In this document: piece after piece, positions 13,758 through 15,095 of the stretch | Layout: each line of letters opens with the position of its first letter | Numbering within the stretch: the first letter of the stretch is position 1 | NCBI GenBank assembly: GCA_016875595.1 | Contig: VGPI01000026.1 | Location: 1 to 15,095 of the forward strand | DNA: 15,095 nucleotides | From: Candidatus Cloacimonadota bacterium | GTDB lineage: Bacteria; Cloacimonadota; Cloacimonadia; Cloacimonadales; Cloacimonadaceae | Reading direction: 5' to 3' | The notes under the pieces: generated by a model | Seen by the model: only the letters and a program-made list of their open reading frames with translations | Told to the model about the DNA's origin: nothing | Database searches by the model: none | Made by a program: the position numbers and the translations under genes

Positions 13758-15095
13758 TCACCCGGATGTTTCATCATCCGCAAACAGGGCGCTTGGGAAA
13801 GACGCATCTTCGATGGGGCTCTCGGATTCCTGGTTCAGCTCCAGCAAATCCTGTGCCTCTTCATGGGGCAATTCCTCTATATTGCGCAGTTTGCGTTGAA
13901 TGACACGGGTGCGTTCATTAGCGCTTTCGATGACGTTGCTGGCTTCCTGCAGCTTCTTCTGGGTGCGCGACAGGACATCGCCAAACTTGCCGAATTCGGT
14001 CTTGATCGCACCGAGCAGCTTCCAGACCTCGCTGGAGCGCTTTTCGATGGCAAGGGTGCGGAAGCCCATCTGCAAGCTGTTGAGCAGTGCCGTGAGCGTG
14101 GTGGGTCCGGTGATGATCACATGATAATCACGGCGGATGGTTTCAAAGAGCTCCGGACTGCGCATCACCTCGGCAAAAAGGCCTTCCATCGGCAGAAACA
14201 TCAAAGCGAAGTCGGTGGTAAGGGGCGGATTGATGTATTTGTCGCGTATTTGTTTGGCACAGGTGCGGATGGACTTGTCCAGTTCGCTCCGGCGGAGGGT
14301 GATCTCTTCCACATCCGCGCCTTCCAGGGCAGTGGTCATCCGCTCATAGACCTCAATGGGGAATTTGGCATCGACCGGCAGATAGAGCGATTCGGCGTCC
14401 ATATCCCTGCCGGGCAGGCGGATGGCAAATTCGACGATCTCCTCGCGCCGCTTGAATGGGCGGAAATTGATCACGTACTGCTCCGGCGTAAGGATCTGTT
14501 CCAGCAAGTTGCTGAGCTGGATCTCACCCATTACCCCACGGTTCTTGACGTTGGAAAGGACGCGTTTCAGATCGCCCACTCCGCTGGCAAGGGTCTGCAT
14601 CTCGCCCAGTCCTTGGTGCACCCTGTCCAATTGTTCGCTGACCTGCTGAAAAGAAGAGGCGAGACGGGTCTCCAGAGTGGTCTGCAGCCTCTCGTCCACT
14701 GTTCTGCGCATCTCCTCCAGTTTGGTTTCGTTGTTTTGCTGGATCTGAGTGAGTTTCTCTTCGTTTTGTTGCCGCAGGTTTTCCAAACTGGTCCTGAGAT
14801 TAGTGTCCAGGCTGGTCAAGCGGTTATTGACCGTCGTGGTAAAGGCATCCAGCGATTGCCTGAGCTCCTCGCGATTGCTGGCGGCATCGGTATTGATCTG
14901 GGCGGTGAGGGATGCGAGATTATCACTCAATTCGCGACGGTTGCGGGCAAAGTCATTGTTGAGCTGTTTATTAAGCTGGATCAGACGGTTGTTCAGCTCT
15001 TTACGGTTTTGGCCCAACATCGCCATCAGTTCGGTGCGGGTGCGCTGCATCTCGTCTCTCAGCGCCCGGTCAAAATTGCCGATACTCTGCATCAT
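13758..15095 (-). CDS. rmuC: RmuC-family DNA recombination protein, probably 5'-truncated by the window edge
   Basis: 445 residues are visible up to the right edge. Residues about 1-175 are a long charged, Q/N/L-rich coiled coil with repeating (R)ELxxxL patterns. The RmuC core follows (about 175-395): VKNRGVMGEIQLSNLLEQIL, LPVDAKFPIEVYE, DFALMFLPMEGLFAEVM, VIITGPTTLTALLNSLQMGFRTLAIEKRS. RmuC was linked genetically to limiting rearrangement at short inverted repeats; a nuclease activity has been inferred from the fold. Family members usually start with a membrane anchor, which is absent here, so the gene probably extends beyond the window; the ATG at the edge is not convincing as the true start. 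The acidic C-terminal tail is partly encoded by a dispersed repeat (copy D). Confidence 0.9.
   Translation of the reverse strand: MMQSIGNFDRALRDEMQRTRTELMAMLGQNRKELNNRLIQLNKQLNNDFARNRRELSDNLASLTAQINTDAASNREELRQSLDAFTTTVNNRLTSLDTNLRTSLENLRQQNEEKLTQIQQNNETKLEEMRRTVDERLQTTLETRLASSFQQVSEQLDRVHQGLGEMQTLASGVGDLKRVLSNVKNRGVMGEIQLSNLLEQILTPEQYVINFRPFKRREEIVEFAIRLPGRDMDAESLYLPVDAKFPIEVYERMTTALEGADVEEITLRRSELDKSIRTCAKQIRDKYINPPLTTDFALMFLPMEGLFAEVMRSPELFETIRRDYHVIITGPTTLTALLNSLQMGFRTLAIEKRSSEVWKLLGAIKTEFGKFGDVLSRTQKKLQEASNVIESANERTRVIQRKLRNIEELPHEEAQDLLELNQESESPIEDASFPSALFADDETSG
13786..13811 (+). repeat. REP-like 26-nt repeat, copy D (inside 3' end of rmuC)
   Basis: It matches copy B at about 21 of 26 positions, with AGGGCGCTT and AAGACGC conserved. 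It lies inside the coding sequence, 26 bases from the rmuC stop, and reads as EDASFPSAL on the coding strand. Its orientation relative to the gene is opposite to that of copies A1 and A2 in the helicase. Confidence 0.65.

Noticed and set aside
12595..13811. Repeat cluster as a CRISPR array
   Set aside because: The repeats are few, diverged, irregularly spaced (11 to over 1000 bases), partly inside genes, and no cas gene is present.

Overview
The window looks like a piece of a Gram-negative bacterial chromosome of about 50 to 55 % G+C by eye. Several genes imply an outer membrane: a LolC/E-type permease, a lipobox lipoprotein and a secreted protein with a type IX (Por) C-terminal sorting tail. 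The tail, the fibronectin/cleaved-adhesin architecture, the MEP-pathway gene ispG, the paired short chromate-transporter genes and the class II aldolase together suggest a Bacteroidetes/FCB-group-like lineage. Candidatus Cloacimonadota is my best guess, but this is an inference from gene style and not a demonstrated placement. There is no phage, plasmid, CRISPR or IS signature. The content is mostly housekeeping plus surface and lineage-specific genes.

Layout. Positions 2-916 (+) hold the 3' end of an FtsX-like permease. It converges on a minus-strand block that runs from 8349 down to 1078: ankyrin protein, DUF4139 protein and Hsp20 (tightly packed), then a secreted FN3/T9SS protein that overlaps a DUF1998-type DNA helicase by one base. 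The gap between the permease and the helicase holds a 94-nt near-perfect palindrome that includes the helicase stop codon. At 8350-8488 transcription diverges into a plus-strand operon of ispG and two half-size chromate transporter genes, followed by a lipoprotein gene. The lipoprotein gene converges on gap at 11582, with two strong inverted repeats between them. The right end is a minus-strand series rmuC > fba > gap, with the two glycolysis genes adjacent.

The most interesting signals are two. First, a family of short (26 nt) hairpin-forming repeats occurs at least six times: between fba and gap, twice upstream of fba, inside the 3' end of rmuC, and as a pair inserted in frame inside the helicase gene, where it encodes RALKESAPT and RALWQDAPT. 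This resembles REP elements, or the coding-sequence-invading palindromic elements known from Rickettsia. Second, the helicase carries an HNH nuclease-like zinc motif embedded between its helicase core and its C-terminal four-cysteine DUF1998 domain.
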